DNA from: Endozoicomonas sp. ISHI1
GTDB taxonomy: Bacteria; Pseudomonadota; Gammaproteobacteria; Pseudomonadales; Endozoicomonadaceae
Reading direction: 5' to 3'
Length of the DNA stretch: 64,000 nt
Assembly: GCF_024606225.1 (NCBI RefSeq)
Contig: NZ_JAGRPU010000002.1
Span: forward strand, 186,001 to 250,000
Below the pieces are notes generated by a model. The model ran no database searches, was not told the origin of the DNA, and saw only the letters and a list, made by a program, of their open reading frames with translations. Shown here piece after piece: positions 12,360 to 23,141 of the stretch. The position numbers were made by a program, and so were the translations under genes. Within the stretch, counting starts at the first letter, position 1, and the number at the start of each line of letters is the position of its first letter.

Positions 12360-12463
12360 TTATAACGCTCATGCCGCTGCTGCATATGCTGCTTATTACC
12401 ATCTCTTGGCTGCAGCGCACATGGCTGTTCTAAAGACTTTTCTTGCAAGCGGTTGCAAGCACC

Positions 12464-15400
12464 CTACTCGGGACGCCCACGTGTACTCGCCAGCAATGAG
12501 TCCAAACTGGCCGCCTTTGGCTTCACCAGCCAGAAACGACCCCGATAGTCGTAAAACTCCTCCTGAAGTTCACGCCCCCATTCACTGCCTGTCTCTTTTA
12601 CATACTCATCCAGAAGACCCATCAGGTGAGACTGATAGTCCTCCATGGATTCGGTATCAATTCGGTGAATATCTACCAGTTCGTGATTATAACGATCAAC
12701 AAAGTTACGTTTCAGATCTAGCACGTAGGCAAAGCCACCGGTCATACCGGCACCAAAGTTGTGTCCTGTTTCGCCCAGTACCACCACCAGACCACCTGTC
12801 ATGTACTCACAACAGTGGTCCCCTGCACCTTCGACAATGGCAGTAGCCCCGGAGTTCCGAACACCAAGACGCTCACCGGCACGGCCAGCGGCCAGAAGGC
12901 GTCCACCGGTAGCGCCATAAAGAGAGGTGTTACCGATGATAGAGGTTTCGTTAGAATTGAAAGCACTCCCCCGGGGCGGACGGATAATCAGGTTGCCGCC
13001 TGTCATGCCTTTACCCACGTAGTCATTAGCATCCCCTTCCAGACGCATATCCAGACCGCCCGCATTCCAGACACCAAAGCTCTGTCCGGCAGTACCTTTC
13101 AGGTTGAGCTTAACCGGACTCTCTGCCATCCCCTGATTACCATGACGTTTGGCAATCTCACCCGACAATCTGGCACCAATTGAACGGTCACAGTTGCCCA
13201 CCGTGAACTCAAACTCGCCTCCCTCGCCACTTTCGATAGCGGGTAGACAGGCTTCAACCATTACCTCTGCTAACTCACCCTTGTCATAGGAAGGGTTACG
13301 CTCAACCTGACAGGTATGAGGCTTGTCTTCGGGAATCAGATCGTTGTGGACAATGGGTGTCAAATCGAGGCCTTTTTGCTTGTCTGTATCACCAGGAAGC
13401 AGCTCCAGCAACTCTGTTCGGCCAATGACGTCTCCAAGACTTTTAGCTCCCAACACGGACAACCACTCACGAACCTCTTCAGCCACAAAAGTGAAGAAGT
13501 TCATGATCATCTCAACCGTGCCGATGAAGTGATTTTCTCTCAGATGCTGGTCCTGAGTTGCGACGCCGGTTGCACAGTTGTTCAGGTGGCAGATTCTGAG
13601 GTACTTACATCCCATAGCAACCATCGGTGTGGTACCAAAACCATAACTTTCAGCACCCAGAATGGCGGCTTTTACGACATCAAGGCCTGTTTTGATGCCA
13701 CCATCGGTCTGAAGACGAACCTTTCCGCGCAAATCGTTCGCTCTCAGTGCCTGATGAGCCTCTGTCAGACCCAGCTCCCAAGGAGAACCTGCATATCTGA
13801 TAGACGTCAAGGGACTGGCAGCAGTGCCTCCGTCGTAACCAGAGATGGTAATGAGATCAGCATATGCCTTGGCAACACCCGCAGCGATGGTGCCGACACC
13901 GGGCTCTGATACCAGTTTTACGGAGACCAGCGCATCAGGGTTCACCTGTTTTAAGTCGAAAATCAGCTGAGCCAGATCTTCAATCGAATAGATATCATGG
14001 TGCGGTGGCGGTGAAATCAGTGTCACACCAGGTACCGAATAACGCAATCGGGCAATCAGCTTGTTCACCTTGCCACCCGGCAGCTGCCCCCCTTCACCTG
14101 GCTTGGCACCCTGTGCCACTTTAATTTGCAGAACATCCGCATTGACCAGGTAGTGGGGCGTCACACCAAAACGACCAGAGGCAATCTGCTTTATTTTAGA
14201 AACCCGGTTAGTGCCAAAGCGTGCTTCGTCCTCACCCCCTTCACCTGAGTTGGAACGACCGCCCAGACGGTTCATCGCTTCAGCCAGAGCTTCATGGGCT
14301 TCCGGAGACAGGGCGCCAAGACTCATAGCTGCAGAGTCGAATCGTTTGAGAATATGGGTAGCAGGTTCAACTTCATCGATAGCCAGAGCTTTATCGGCCT
14401 TTTTGAGGCCCATCAGATCACGCAAGGTAGCAACCGGCCTTTCGTTTACCAGTTTGGAGTAACGACGAAACTCTTCATAATCACCTGTGGACACTGCTTT
14501 CTGAAGCTGCTGAACGACGTCAGGATTGAATGCGTGATACTCACTGTCGTGCACATATTTAAGAAGGCCACCCTGCTGAATGGGCTTCCTCTTCTTCCAG
14601 GCGGTTTCAGAGAGTAACTGCTGATCTTGCTGAATCGCATCAAAACCAGCTCCTTCAATACGACTCTGAACACCCTTGAAACACAGGTCAACGACTTCAG
14701 AAGAGAGACCAATGGCTTCGAACAGCTGCGCAGCACGATAGGAAGCAATGGTAGAGATCCCCATCTTGGAGAGAATCTTCAACAGCCCTTTATCGATGCC
14801 CTTGCGATAAGCTTTGTAGGCATCCAGAGGATCCGCCAGAACCTCTCCGGAGCGAATCTGGTCATGAATAATTTCGTAAGACAGGTAGGGATAAATAGCC
14901 GTAGCACCGAAGCCCAGCAATACCGCGAACTGATGAGAATCTCTGGCGGTGGCTGTTTCTACCAGTATATTGGCATCGGATCGCAGGCCCGTATCAATCA
15001 GTCTGTGATGAACTGCGCCTGTAGCCATAGCCGCATGCACAGGCAGCTTTTCATCATTGATATCCCGATCACTCAGATGAATCAGTGCCTTGCCGTCTCT
15101 TACAGCCTGCTCTGCCTGAGCACAAATGCGCTCTATAGCCGACCTTAAACCTTCTTCAGGCTTGTAATTGATGTCGATGTAAGCCACATCAAGGTCATCA
15201 TGCTGATGATGAGCATTGATCAGATTCAGGAATTTGGTCGTCGACAGCACTGGCGATTTGAGTACCACACGACCAGCATGTTCAGGGGTCTCTTCAAATA
15301 TATTTTTCTCACGTCCCAGACAGGTTTCCAGGGACATAACGATCGCTTCACGCAGAGGATCGATAGGTGGATTCGTGACTTGGGCAAACTGCTGCCTGAA

Positions 15401-16921
15401 GTAGTCATACACGGAACGCACACGACCTGACAATACCGCCATTGGCGTATCGTCGCCCATTGAGCCTACCGCTTCCTGTCCGCTCTCAGCCAGAGGACGG
15501 ATCACCTGATCACGCTCTTCAAAAGTCACTGAGAACATCTTCTGATGAACCTTCAGTAGTTCTGAATCCAGATGCTCAATTTTGTGATCTTCATCCCTGA
15601 ATCGGGAACGGATACGATAAGCATTCTGTTTCAACCACTTCTTATAAGGCTGTCGAGTCTTCAGCTGCTCATCAATATCATGGGCCTGAAGCAATTCGCC
15701 TGACTCAACATCAATGGCCAGAACTTCACCCGGACCAACACGACCTTTGGCCACCACATCTTCAGGCTGATAATCATAAACACCCACTTCAGAAGCAACG
15801 GTCAGATAGCCGTTTTTAGTAATAACCCAGCGGGAAGGGCGCAGACCATTGCGATCCAGTGCACAAACAGCACGACGACCGTCGGTAAGCACCAGACCAG
15901 CAGGACCATCCCAGGGCTCCATGTGCATGGAGTTGAATTCATAAAATGCCCTGAGACCGGGATCCATGGTATCAACATTCTGCCAGGCAGGCGGAACCAG
16001 CATTCGGATAGCCCGGTACAGATCAACACCACCGGTTACCAGAATTTCAAGCATGTTGTCGAGGCTGGATGAATCGGACCCGGTTCGGTTGACCAGAGGA
16101 GAGATCTGATCCAGATCGGGCAGAAGCTCAGATTTGAATTTGTTTCGACGAGCCTGTGACCAGTTTCTGTTACCGGTGATGGTGTTAATTTCACCATTAT
16201 GAGCCAAGAGACGGAAAGGCTGAGCCAACTTCCAGCGTGGCATGGTGTTTGTAGAGAAACGCTGATGGAATACACAGATTGCGGTTTCAAACCGGGGGTC
16301 ACCCAGATCTTGATAAAAGTTAGCCAGATCTACAGGCATCATCAGACCTTTGTAGGTCACGACCTGAGTAGACAGGGAACAGATATAAAAGTCCTGATCC
16401 TGCTCAAGCGCCATATTGGTGAAGCGACGGGCCATATAAAGACGGGCTGAAAACTCGGCTTCCTCCAACTCGCCCTGATGACCTACAAACACCTGTTCAA
16501 TAACGGGTAGCTGATCCAAAGCAATAGGGCCAAGACACTCACTATTGACCGGCACCTTTCGCCAGCCAAGCACTACCAGGTTTTTCTTTTCCAGTTCAGC
16601 TTCGAGTTTTTTTCTGGCATGATCGGCGACGGATTCATCCTGACTCAGGAATAGCATCCCCACAGCGTAACGGGCTGGAAGATCTTTACCCAGTTGCTCT
16701 TTAACGACAGTGCGGAAGAAGGTATCAGGTGTCTGAATCAACAAGCCACAACCGTCGCCTGTTTTACCATCTGCAGCAATACCACCACGGTGCGTCATGC
16801 AGGTAAGTGCTTCAATCGCGGTTGTCAGGAGATTATGACTCTTCTCTCCTTCCATGTGGGCAATCAGCCCGAAACCACAGTTATCCCTGAACTCCTCAGG
16901 ATTATACAGACCTGGTTTCAT
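12464..16921 (-). CDS. gltB: Glutamate synthase (NADPH) large subunit
   Basis: Alpha subunit of GOGAT. Glutamine is hydrolysed in an N-terminal Ntn-type amidotransferase domain and the ammonia channelled to the FMN synthase domain to make glutamate from 2-oxoglutarate. The start at 16921 ([18 protein letters not shown]) gives 1485 aa, with Cys15 as the expected catalytic N-terminal Cys after propeptide removal. GAGAG upstream is a good ribosome site; the longer frame from 16969 adds 16 unrelated residues. Central and FMN motifs ([33 protein letters not shown]), the 3Fe-4S cysteines ([15 protein letters not shown]) and a C-terminal beta-helix glutamine-rich repeat domain are present. Confidence 0.97.
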   Translation of the reverse strand: MKPGLYNPEEFRDNCGFGLIAHMEGEKSHNLLTTAIEALTCMTHRGGIAADGKTGDGCGLLIQTPDTFFRTVVKEQLGKDLPARYAVGMLFLSQDESVADHARKKLEAELEKKNLVVLGWRKVPVNSECLGPIALDQLPVIEQVFVGHQGELEEAEFSARLYMARRFTNMALEQDQDFYICSLSTQVVTYKGLMMPVDLANFYQDLGDPRFETAICVFHQRFSTNTMPRWKLAQPFRLLAHNGEINTITGNRNWSQARRNKFKSELLPDLDQISPLVNRTGSDSSSLDNMLEILVTGGVDLYRAIRMLVPPAWQNVDTMDPGLRAFYEFNSMHMEPWDGPAGLVLTDGRRAVCALDRNGLRPSRWVITKNGYLTVASEVGVYDYQPEDVVAKGRVGPGEVLAIDVESGELLQAHDIDEQLKTRQPYKKWLKQNAYRIRSRFRDEDHKIEHLDSELLKVHQKMFSVTFEERDQVIRPLAESGQEAVGSMGDDTPMAVLSGRVRSVYDYFRQQFAQVTNPPIDPLREAIVMSLETCLGREKNIFEETPEHAGRVVLKSPVLSTTKFLNLINAHHQHDDLDVAYIDINYKPEEGLRSAIERICAQAEQAVRDGKALIHLSDRDINDEKLPVHAAMATGAVHHRLIDTGLRSDANILVETATARDSHQFAVLLGFGATAIYPYLSYEIIHDQIRSGEVLADPLDAYKAYRKGIDKGLLKILSKMGISTIASYRAAQLFEAIGLSSEVVDLCFKGVQSRIEGAGFDAIQQDQQLLSETAWKKRKPIQQGGLLKYVHDSEYHAFNPDVVQQLQKAVSTGDYEEFRRYSKLVNERPVATLRDLMGLKKADKALAIDEVEPATHILKRFDSAAMSLGALSPEAHEALAEAMNRLGGRSNSGEGGEDEARFGTNRVSKIKQIASGRFGVTPHYLVNADVLQIKVAQGAKPGEGGQLPGGKVNKLIARLRYSVPGVTLISPPPHHDIYSIEDLAQLIFDLKQVNPDALVSVKLVSEPGVGTIAAGVAKAYADLITISGYDGGTAASPLTSIRYAGSPWELGLTEAHQALRANDLRGKVRLQTDGGIKTGLDVVKAAILGAESYGFGTTPMVAMGCKYLRICHLNNCATGVATQDQHLRENHFIGTVEMIMNFFTFVAEEVREWLSVLGAKSLGDVIGRTELLELLPGDTDKQKGLDLTPIVHNDLIPEDKPHTCQVERNPSYDKGELAEVMVEACLPAIESGEGGEFEFTVGNCDRSIGARLSGEIAKRHGNQGMAESPVKLNLKGTAGQSFGVWNAGGLDMRLEGDANDYVGKGMTGGNLIIRPPRGSAFNSNETSIIGNTSLYGATGGRLLAAGRAGERLGVRNSGATAIVEGAGDHCCEYMTGGLVVVLGETGHNFGAGMTGGFAYVLDLKRNFVDRYNHELVDIHRIDTESMEDYQSHLMGLLDEYVKETGSEWGRELQEEFYDYRGRFWLVKPKAASLDSLLASTRGRPE

Positions 16922-17260
16922 AAGCACTCTCTCATCGTCAGTTATTATAAACCTTGAAACTTCTGTCACTCTGGAAACCTGCTCGCTCAGACTCCCGGAC
17001 GATCGTTGTTCTCATTTTGTCCAAGGCACTTTATTCTGTAAAAATGCAGCTCTCCCACATCCCGCTGCTGTCTTGACACTGTGATGCTGGCTGCATTTAT
17101 GGCTCAGGTTGTAGCGGTTGTCTTGCAGGACAACCACAACCAAAGAATATTTATTCGTTTTTATGGATTTTAATTCAAAAAAGAGTACAAAAAAAGAGTG
17201 TACTCCCTACTACTACTTCATGAAAAACAGGTCGAAGTTGCAGACATTCAATCTCGCCAC
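16922..17260. other. Leader and promoter region of gltB
   Basis: About 340 bases between the aroB terminator and gltB with no credible gene. It should contain the gltBD promoter on the minus strand. A perfect 7-bp hairpin GGTTGTC/GACAACC with loop TTGCAG lies at 17116-17135. In Pseudomonas a SPOR-domain (DamX-like) gene usually sits here between aroB and gltB; I see no trace of it. Confidence 0.4.
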
Positions 17261-17300
17261 AAAAGACGAGGGGCTGACCATTTTACACGGCCAACCCCTC
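17260..17300 (-). terminator. Intrinsic terminator after aroB
   Basis: On the minus strand GAGGGGTTGGCC pairs with GGTCAGCCCCTC (one G-T pair) around a 9-base loop and is followed by G-TCTTTTG. It lies about 40 bp after the aroB stop. Confidence 0.7.
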
Positions 17301-17338
17301 GATCACAAATACACAAAAAGAACAATAAGCAATAAGCT

Positions 17339-18445
17339 CTATATTCTGCACACCTCATTCAGCATCTTATTAAGCACAACCCGGTCAAACTGGTCTGTCA
17401 CAACCGCTTTACCGATCTGCTCTAAAAGCACTAGCCTCAATTTTCCATCCAGCACTTTTTTGTCGACGGACATCAGTTCAATAAAGCGACCGGGTGACAT
17501 GCCCTCAGGAGGCTCTACCGGCAGATGTGCGGCTTTGAGCATAGCCACGACCCCCTGTAGTTCTTCTCTGGTAATCTGACCCAGTCGGCAGGAGAGTTCA
17601 GCAGCCATCACCATACCGACAGCAACCGCCTCACCATGCAGCCATTCGCCATAACCCGTGTGCGTTTCAATAGCATGTCCGAAGGTGTGGCCCAGATTTA
17701 AAATCGCTCTGAGCCCAGACTCTTTTTCATCTTCTGCCACCACCCAGGCTTTGTCAGAGCACGAACGATGAATCGCATAAGTCAGCGCCTTCTGATCCCT
17801 CGCCATGATTCGCTCAATATTTGCTTGCAGCCACTGATAGAACGATTCATCACATATCAGGCCGTATTTGATCACTTCGGCAACGCCAGCGGAAAACTCC
17901 CGGTCAGGGAGTGTATTCAAAGAGTCTGTATCGATGAGGACAACATTGGGTTGATGGAAAGCACCAATCATATTTTTGCCCAACGGATGATTAACGCCGG
18001 TTTTCCCGCCAACAGAAGAATCTACCTGGGACAGCAGAGTGGTTGGAATCTGAATAAAATCAACGCCACGCTGATAGGCTGCTGCTGCAAAGCCTGTCAT
18101 ATCACCCACCACACCACCACCCAGAGCGATCAATGTGGTTTTACGGGTATGACGAGCTTTAAGCAAGCCGTCAAACACTTTTTCAAGTGTGCTCAGATTC
18201 TTAAACGCTTCTCCATCAGGTAGCGTGACTTCCAACAGGTCAAAGCCCTCCAGCAGGCTACGCACCTTGTCCAAATAGAGAGGAGCAATGGTTTCGTTAG
18301 TGACAATAGCCACTTGCTGCCCCTTGATATAGGGCTTGAGCAACCCGGGTCTGGCTGCACCCGCATAAAGGCCTGAACCAATATAGATGGGGTAGCTTCT
18401 CTCACCCAGATCCACATTCAGTTCAAGGATGTCCGACTCCTGCAT
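17339..18445 (-). CDS. aroB: 3-dehydroquinate synthase
   Basis: Second step of the shikimate pathway: converts DAHP to 3-dehydroquinate using NAD and a divalent metal. The 368-aa protein has the NAD/active-site segments [43 protein letters not shown] (catalytic Lys), and metal ligands in [10 protein letters not shown] and [14 protein letters not shown] at 18445 follows a GAGAG-rich ribosome site; the codon before it is TTG. It follows aroK by about 60 bp, the usual aroK-aroB pair. Confidence 0.97.
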   Translation of the reverse strand: MQESDILELNVDLGERSYPIYIGSGLYAGAARPGLLKPYIKGQQVAIVTNETIAPLYLDKVRSLLEGFDLLEVTLPDGEAFKNLSTLEKVFDGLLKARHTRKTTLIALGGGVVGDMTGFAAAAYQRGVDFIQIPTTLLSQVDSSVGGKTGVNHPLGKNMIGAFHQPNVVLIDTDSLNTLPDREFSAGVAEVIKYGLICDESFYQWLQANIERIMARDQKALTYAIHRSCSDKAWVVAEDEKESGLRAILNLGHTFGHAIETHTGYGEWLHGEAVAVGMVMAAELSCRLGQITREELQGVVAMLKAAHLPVEPPEGMSPGRFIELMSVDKKVLDGKLRLVLLEQIGKAVVTDQFDRVVLNKMLNEVCRI

Positions 18446-18507
18446 CAAACGTCTCTCTCTTTCTGAAAACCTTTATTGATTAACTAATCCAAAGGCTTTT
18501 TCTTTGC

Positions 18508-19026
18508 TTACGGCAATTTGCCAACGGTTCGGATGATTTCGTTGATCAGTGCTTTAGGTGATAGTAACTCTGTATCCAGCTCGACATCGGCAATACTGGA
18601 ATAGAGTGGCGCTCTCTCATTCAACAGCTGCGTCAGCACTTCCTCACGATCAGATCTCTGCAACAAGGGTCTTTTCTTGTCTTTCTCAGTTCTGACCAAT
18701 TGTGCTGCTACTGATGCCTTGAGAAAAACAACCACCCCATTGGTACCCAACTGCTGGCGATTTTCCAGTCGGGTCACAGCTCCACCCCCCGTCGCAAGAA
18801 CAATACCCTGCCTGGAACAAAGATCCTGTATTACCTGTATTTCACGCTGCCGAAAGCCCTCTTCGCCCTCGACATCAAAAATCCAGGGAATTTCAGCACC
18901 ACTGCGCGCCTCAACCTCATGATCTGAATCAAAAAAAGGCAGCCCCAGCTCTTTGGCCAACATTCGCCCGATCGTACTTTTACCGGCCCCCATAGGGCCT
19001 ACCAGATATATATTTCTCAATGGCAT
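18508..19026 (-). CDS. aroK: Shikimate kinase
   Basis: Phosphorylates shikimate with ATP. The 172-aa product starts MPLRNIYLVGPMGAGKST with a Walker A loop, then has the shikimate-binding FDSDHEVEARSG, the second substrate motif ATGGGAV, and the lid region DKKRPLL. The ATG at 19026 gives the family length; an in-frame extension from 19116 runs through the upstream terminator and is not used. In most relatives aroK follows pilQ directly; here two DUF29 genes intervene. Confidence 0.96.
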   Translation of the reverse strand: MPLRNIYLVGPMGAGKSTIGRMLAKELGLPFFDSDHEVEARSGAEIPWIFDVEGEEGFRQREIQVIQDLCSRQGIVLATGGGAVTRLENRQQLGTNGVVVFLKASVAAQLVRTEKDKKRPLLQRSDREEVLTQLLNERAPLYSSIADVELDTELLSPKALINEIIRTVGKLP

Positions 19027-19091
19027 TGTCTTTGTTAGCCCGACTTCCTGCCTGCGTGTGAGGCTGAGCCTAGCGCATCCTGAGTCATGCT

Positions 19092-19130
19092 GACAACAAA
19101 AAACGGGAGCTTTCACCCCCGTTTTTTGTC
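19092..19130 (-). terminator. Intrinsic terminator between DUF29 genes and aroK
   Basis: A long inverted repeat, ACAAAAAACGGG / CCCGTTTTTTGT with a 10-base loop, is flanked by A and T runs and works in either direction. It would end DUF29 transcripts, so aroKB need a promoter in the roughly 65 bp before aroK or depend on read-through. Confidence 0.85.
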
Positions 19131-19161
19131 AAATGAACGCATGGCTCAATTCATAGACAAT

Positions 19162-19653
19162 TCAAGGCAGCCACTTTTCTGTCATGATCTCTTCAAATGA
19201 CCAAGGGCAACTCTCCGGATAACTATCATCAGTCAGCCAGTTTTGTTTTGGCAGATAGTCATTCATCTCTCTTATTGCACGCTTCTTGCCTTCTCTGTAG
19301 GCCGAGACATACAGCTCATCCAATCGAGACTTTAGTGATGGATTAGCAAGCAATACTTTGCCAGCATCGTCCCTGGCATTGCGAATACGCCCAAACCAGG
19401 ATCGGAACACTTTGGGCTCGGGCATATGAGGGTTCAGGATATAGGTCTGATACTGATACTTCAGTAAGTGTTGCAACAAAACCACCAGATGAGACTCCAG
19501 CGACCTTGGCTCACTCTTACCCATACCCTCAACTTCCTCAATGAGATTATCCAGGTCAAGCTCATCAAACTGACGGTTTTCCAGAAGTTTTTTCTGTTGC
19601 TGAACCCAGCCAAAGTAATCTGTGTCGTACTGATTACCGGAAGCGTTAACCAT
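19162..19653 (-). CDS. DUF29 family protein, copy 1
   Basis: DUF29 proteins are small, helical, of unknown function and often scattered on mobile DNA. The 163-aa product has the family pattern YDTDYFGWVQQQKKLLENRQ, then LDNLIEEVEGMGKSE and a helix with HLVVLLQHLLKYQYQ. The ATG at 19653 follows GGAGGAAAAGGAT, a strong ribosome site; the longer frame begins with TTG inside that site. It is paralogous to the next gene upstream, 24 bp away, and the two share a nearly identical DNA block. Together they interrupt the usual pilQ-aroK junction. Confidence 0.85.
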   Translation of the reverse strand: MVNASGNQYDTDYFGWVQQQKKLLENRQFDELDLDNLIEEVEGMGKSEPRSLESHLVVLLQHLLKYQYQTYILNPHMPEPKVFRSWFGRIRNARDDAGKVLLANPSLKSRLDELYVSAYREGKKRAIREMNDYLPKQNWLTDDSYPESCPWSFEEIMTEKWLP

Positions 19654-19677
19654 ATCCTTTTCCTCCAAATGCGCCGT

Positions 19678-20175
19678 TTATTCTGGCAACCAGTTTATCT
19701 CCATCACCTGATCAAAAGACCAGGGACACTCTTTTGGAAAGCTGTTCTTGTCCAACCTTTTGCCTTCTGAGCGAATGTACTTGTTCAGCTCTTGCACAGC
19801 ATCTTTTCTTGCATAGAAATACGCTTCAGCCAGTGCTTCATCCTTGATCTTGTTCAAATAAGGACTTTTTCTGAGCAACGTCTTAATCTCAATCCTTGGG
19901 TTAGTGATGCTGGGCAGCCAGGTATGAATGACTTTGTCCTGCACCCAGGGGTCTTGCAGAACCCTGAGCTGATAATCGTATTTGAGCAGATGGAGCAACA
20001 GGATAATCAGATGGGACTCAAAGCTGTTTCGCTCACTTTTACCCATTTCCCCAACTTCCTCAATGAGATTATCCAGGTCAAGCTGATCAAACTGACGGTT
20101 TTCCAGAAGTTTTTTCTGTTGCTGCACCCACTGGTAATAATCAGAGTCGAACAGTTGATTGGAGCGGCCATCCAT
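19678..20175 (-). CDS. DUF29 family protein, copy 2
   Basis: Second member of a tandem DUF29 pair, 165 aa. The opening DSDYYQWVQQQKKLLENRQF and the following LDLDNLIEEVGEMGKSE are almost the same as in the neighbour, while the C-terminal halves have diverged, except for the shared ECPWSFDQVM...WLP ending. The DNA at 20050-20129 closely matches 19529-19608, so this is a local duplication or two insertions of one family. No enzymatic motif is visible. It was probably gained as an accessory module; function unknown. Confidence 0.85.
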   Translation of the reverse strand: MDGRSNQLFDSDYYQWVQQQKKLLENRQFDQLDLDNLIEEVGEMGKSERNSFESHLIILLLHLLKYDYQLRVLQDPWVQDKVIHTWLPSITNPRIEIKTLLRKSPYLNKIKDEALAEAYFYARKDAVQELNKYIRSEGKRLDKNSFPKECPWSFDQVMEINWLPE

Positions 20176-20229
20176 AACAAGATTCCTCTATCAGTGCGGA
20201 GTCCATTATAGGGCATTTTTTTGGAAGTG

Positions 20230-20257
20230 ATCCCGGAAGGTCTTAGCCTTCCGGGAT
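20230..20257. terminator. Strong hairpin after pilQ
   Basis: A perfect 11-bp inverted repeat ATCCCGGAAGG / CCTTCCGGGAT with a 6-base loop lies 8 bp past the pilQ stop. On the minus strand it is followed by A-rich rather than T-rich sequence, so it may protect the pil mRNA 3' end or act as a weak terminator. Confidence 0.55.
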
Positions 20258-20264
20258 GGGAGAA

Positions 20265-22346
20265 TTAACGGAGGGTAAAATTGTCGCTGATCACTCGAGG
20301 CGTGATAAAAATCATCAGCTCGGCTTTTTCATCTGAGCTGGTATCTTTTCTGAATAGTCGTCCTACATAAGGAATATCACCCAACACAGGTACTTTAACC
20401 GTCCCATTTTTCTTCTCCTGAGTGAAGACCCCACCCAGAACAACCGTTTCACCATCTCTGACCAGCACCTGAGTACTCACTTCATTTTTATTGATGGTAG
20501 GTACTCCATTTGGCGCATCAGTACCCTGAGAGTCATTGGTGACCGTCACATCCATAATAATACTGCCCTCAGGAGTGATCTGCGGTGTGACCTCAAGGGA
20601 AAGCACCGCATCCTTGAAGGCTACAGAAGTTGCACCGCTGGATGTTTTCTCTTCGTAAGGAATTTCCTTACCCGATTTGATCACTGCTTTAGTCTTGTCT
20701 GCGGTTATCACTTTTGGCTGAGAAACCGTTTCTCCTCCACCATCAGACAAGATGGCAGATAACTCAAGGTTCAAAATAGTGCTATTGGTTGCAAAGCCAA
20801 TGGCCAGAGTAGCGGCATTAGCTCCGCCTACACCAAAGTCCATAAATGGGTTGCTACCCACACCGGCTGAAGGTGTGCCCCCGTCATTTCCTGCGTTAGT
20901 GCCACTGCCACCAATACCAATAGCCCGATTCGAGTCATTCGATGTCAGATCTGTTGCTCCACTCCACTTTACACCCAGATCGCGGGTAAAATCAGAGTTC
21001 ATATTGACAATACGAGCCTCAATCATCACCTGTCTGACGGGAATATCAAGACGCTGAATCAGGGCACGCAGCTCATCCAGCTTTTCCTGAGTATCTTTAA
21101 CCAGAAGACTGTTGGTGCGGGCCACTACCTGAACCGAGCCACGCTCAGTCAGTAGACTGGTCTCTTCCCCTTCACCCGCCAGAACCTCTGCTATCTCTGA
21201 AGCATCAGCGTAATTGATCTGAATAAGATCGGTGTAGACAGGCGCCAGCTCGCGAATCTGTTTGTCATTCTCCAGTTGCTGACGCTCTCTGGCTGCAATC
21301 TCTTCGGCCGGAGCGACGGTCAGAACATTACCTTCAAGCCGTTTGTCCAGACCTTTTGATTTAAGAACGATGTCCAGAGCCTGATCCCAGGGCACATTCT
21401 GAAGACGCAGTGTCACATTACCACTGACCGTATCTGAAGCCACCAGGTTCAGATCAGTAAAATCAGCAATCAACTGAAGAACAGCACGCACTTCGATATC
21501 CTGAAAATTCAGGGACAACTTGTCACCCTTATAGGCCAGACCTTTACGGTCACGACCATAATCTTTACTGGATACCGGCTTAACACTCACTGTCAGTGTG
21601 TTATCAGCCTGATAAGCAAGGTAGCTGTAATCCCCCTTGGGCTCAATCACAATCACCGCATTCCCGTCTTCGACCTTGGCATCAATGAATTTAACGGGAG
21701 TAGCGAAATCAATGACGTCCAGACGGTTGCGTAAGCGGCCTGGCAGTACATTCCCCTGAAACTCCAGACGAATGCGACCACCCAGCTCATTCATATCCAT
21801 AGGAATGTTAGGATCTGCGAGCGTAATGACAACATTACCCTCACCTTCTTCACCCCTCTGGAAATCAATATGGGTAATGCCATGACTGGCAGGGTCAGCC
21901 AGAGGTGCACCAGAACTGGCCACCGTTGGAAGAGCAGAACGGGTATTGGAATCTTCTGCTCCTACATAAACATAAAGCACGTTGCCGTCTGCTTTAGTGG
22001 AAAAGCCAGCAGCTGTTTTCAAATTAACAACGAGCCGGGTTCTGCCCCCGGCTTCAAGCACTGTGACACTCTCTGTGTTCTGAAATCCAACTTCGTTATA
22101 CTTGGGCAGATCACTGCGAGTGAATGGCAGATCCAAAGAAATTCTGGGGGGCTGCTCTATTGTGTAGCCCTTGGCCTCAGGTGCTGGACCATCAAACATC
22201 AGACGCAGCTCTACGATATCCCCTGGCAGGGTACCTGCGTCCATTTTCTTGAGTGTTACACCCCAGACAGAAAGCGGCAACCACGCCAACACCACATACA
22301 GTAACATTCGTACTGCGCTCGCTTTCAAAACGGGCTTATTATTCAT
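20265..22346 (-). CDS. pilQ: Type IV pilus secretin
   Basis: Outer-membrane secretin ring through which the type IV pilus passes. The 693-aa precursor has a signal peptide (about 1-29), two AMIN peptidoglycan-binding domains (about 30-250), an STN/N0 domain (LSLNFQDIEVRAVLQLIADF), a NolW/N1 domain (LIQINYADASEIAEVL) and the C-terminal secretin barrel (VSQPKVITADKTKAVIKSGKEIPY; VPVLGDIPYVGRLFR; ELMIFITPRV). A Gly/Asn-rich stretch (about 480-510) is an extracellular-gate loop. It is last in pilMNOPQ, separated from pilP by 267 bp rather than the usual short gap. Confidence 0.96.
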   Translation of the reverse strand: MNNKPVLKASAVRMLLYVVLAWLPLSVWGVTLKKMDAGTLPGDIVELRLMFDGPAPEAKGYTIEQPPRISLDLPFTRSDLPKYNEVGFQNTESVTVLEAGGRTRLVVNLKTAAGFSTKADGNVLYVYVGAEDSNTRSALPTVASSGAPLADPASHGITHIDFQRGEEGEGNVVITLADPNIPMDMNELGGRIRLEFQGNVLPGRLRNRLDVIDFATPVKFIDAKVEDGNAVIVIEPKGDYSYLAYQADNTLTVSVKPVSSKDYGRDRKGLAYKGDKLSLNFQDIEVRAVLQLIADFTDLNLVASDTVSGNVTLRLQNVPWDQALDIVLKSKGLDKRLEGNVLTVAPAEEIAARERQQLENDKQIRELAPVYTDLIQINYADASEIAEVLAGEGEETSLLTERGSVQVVARTNSLLVKDTQEKLDELRALIQRLDIPVRQVMIEARIVNMNSDFTRDLGVKWSGATDLTSNDSNRAIGIGGSGTNAGNDGGTPSAGVGSNPFMDFGVGGANAATLAIGFATNSTILNLELSAILSDGGGETVSQPKVITADKTKAVIKSGKEIPYEEKTSSGATSVAFKDAVLSLEVTPQITPEGSIIMDVTVTNDSQGTDAPNGVPTINKNEVSTQVLVRDGETVVLGGVFTQEKKNGTVKVPVLGDIPYVGRLFRKDTSSDEKAELMIFITPRVISDNFTLR

Positions 22347-22613
22347 CTACTTGACCCACTTAGCATTTTAGAATTGTTGTTCTAATCGGCATGACATCAG
22401 AAAAATCCAGTTTTCTGCGGCGATGTCGCCTACCTTGTTATAACAGCCATAGAAACTCTTTATTAGAGTGAGCATTTCAACGAACACCATAATGAGAGCC
22501 ATACCTTGTATGCCCGCCATCAAAAAGAGACGTAACTTGTGAGGTATGTATGGCAAAGCGGGAAATCCATTTCGAAACTGATCGGACTATCCTTGCAAAT
22601 ACATGTCTAACGA
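22347..22613. other. Unusual spacer between pilP and pilQ
   Basis: In most pilMNOPQ operons pilP and pilQ are adjacent. Here 267 bases separate them. A 62-codon minus-strand frame (22368-22556) does not resemble any protein I know and has no convincing ribosome site. I see no terminator or repeat in it. Confidence 0.35.
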
Positions 22614-23141
22614 TCAGGGTTGACCAAGATCCAGCCTCAGGCTTCTGGGTCTTTCAATCCAGACGTCAGAGCCCGCAGGCACAATCTCGACAATTCTCAG
22701 TTCACTGTCATCAATGTAAGTGATTCGACCGTGGTTTTTACCCAGATAATCACCCACCCTGACCCGGTGAATACCATCGTCACCACGAATCAGCCCCCAA
22801 AGGCCAGCGTCGTTACTGATAGAGCCCACCAGGGCAAAGGTTTCGATATCGAACTGTTCCAGATATTGTCTGGTCCGACTATTGTCCGGTTTGACATTAC
22901 TGCTGAGCGCCAGGTCAGAGGCCTTCAACTTAATTGGCGGCTCAAAGGGACTTCTTAAACCAGAAGCACTATAAGTAAATGCTTCGTAGGGAGTAAAAGT
23001 GGGCAGCGGATCAATTCTTCCGGTAGGCTTGGACTTCATCTCGGCCATGAACTGGTCAAGATCATTGAAGCCACTGTTACCGGAACAACCCACCAACGCA
23101 ACACCGACAGAAGCAATCATAAGTCTTTGTAAATACTTCAT
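22614..23141 (-). CDS. pilP: Type IV pilus lipoprotein
   Basis: Inner-membrane-anchored periplasmic lipoprotein linking the PilMNO platform to the PilQ secretin. The 175-aa precursor has a lipobox (VALVGCSG, Cys at about 19), a flexible linker (PTFTPYEAFTYSASGLRSPF) and the C-terminal beta-sandwich PilP domain (ALVGSISNDAGLWGLI...GDYLGKNHGRI). The stop of pilO and this ATG share one base (TAATG), so expression is coupled. Confidence 0.95.
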   Translation of the reverse strand: MKYLQRLMIASVGVALVGCSGNSGFNDLDQFMAEMKSKPTGRIDPLPTFTPYEAFTYSASGLRSPFEPPIKLKASDLALSSNVKPDNSRTRQYLEQFDIETFALVGSISNDAGLWGLIRGDDGIHRVRVGDYLGKNHGRITYIDDSELRIVEIVPAGSDVWIERPRSLRLDLGQP

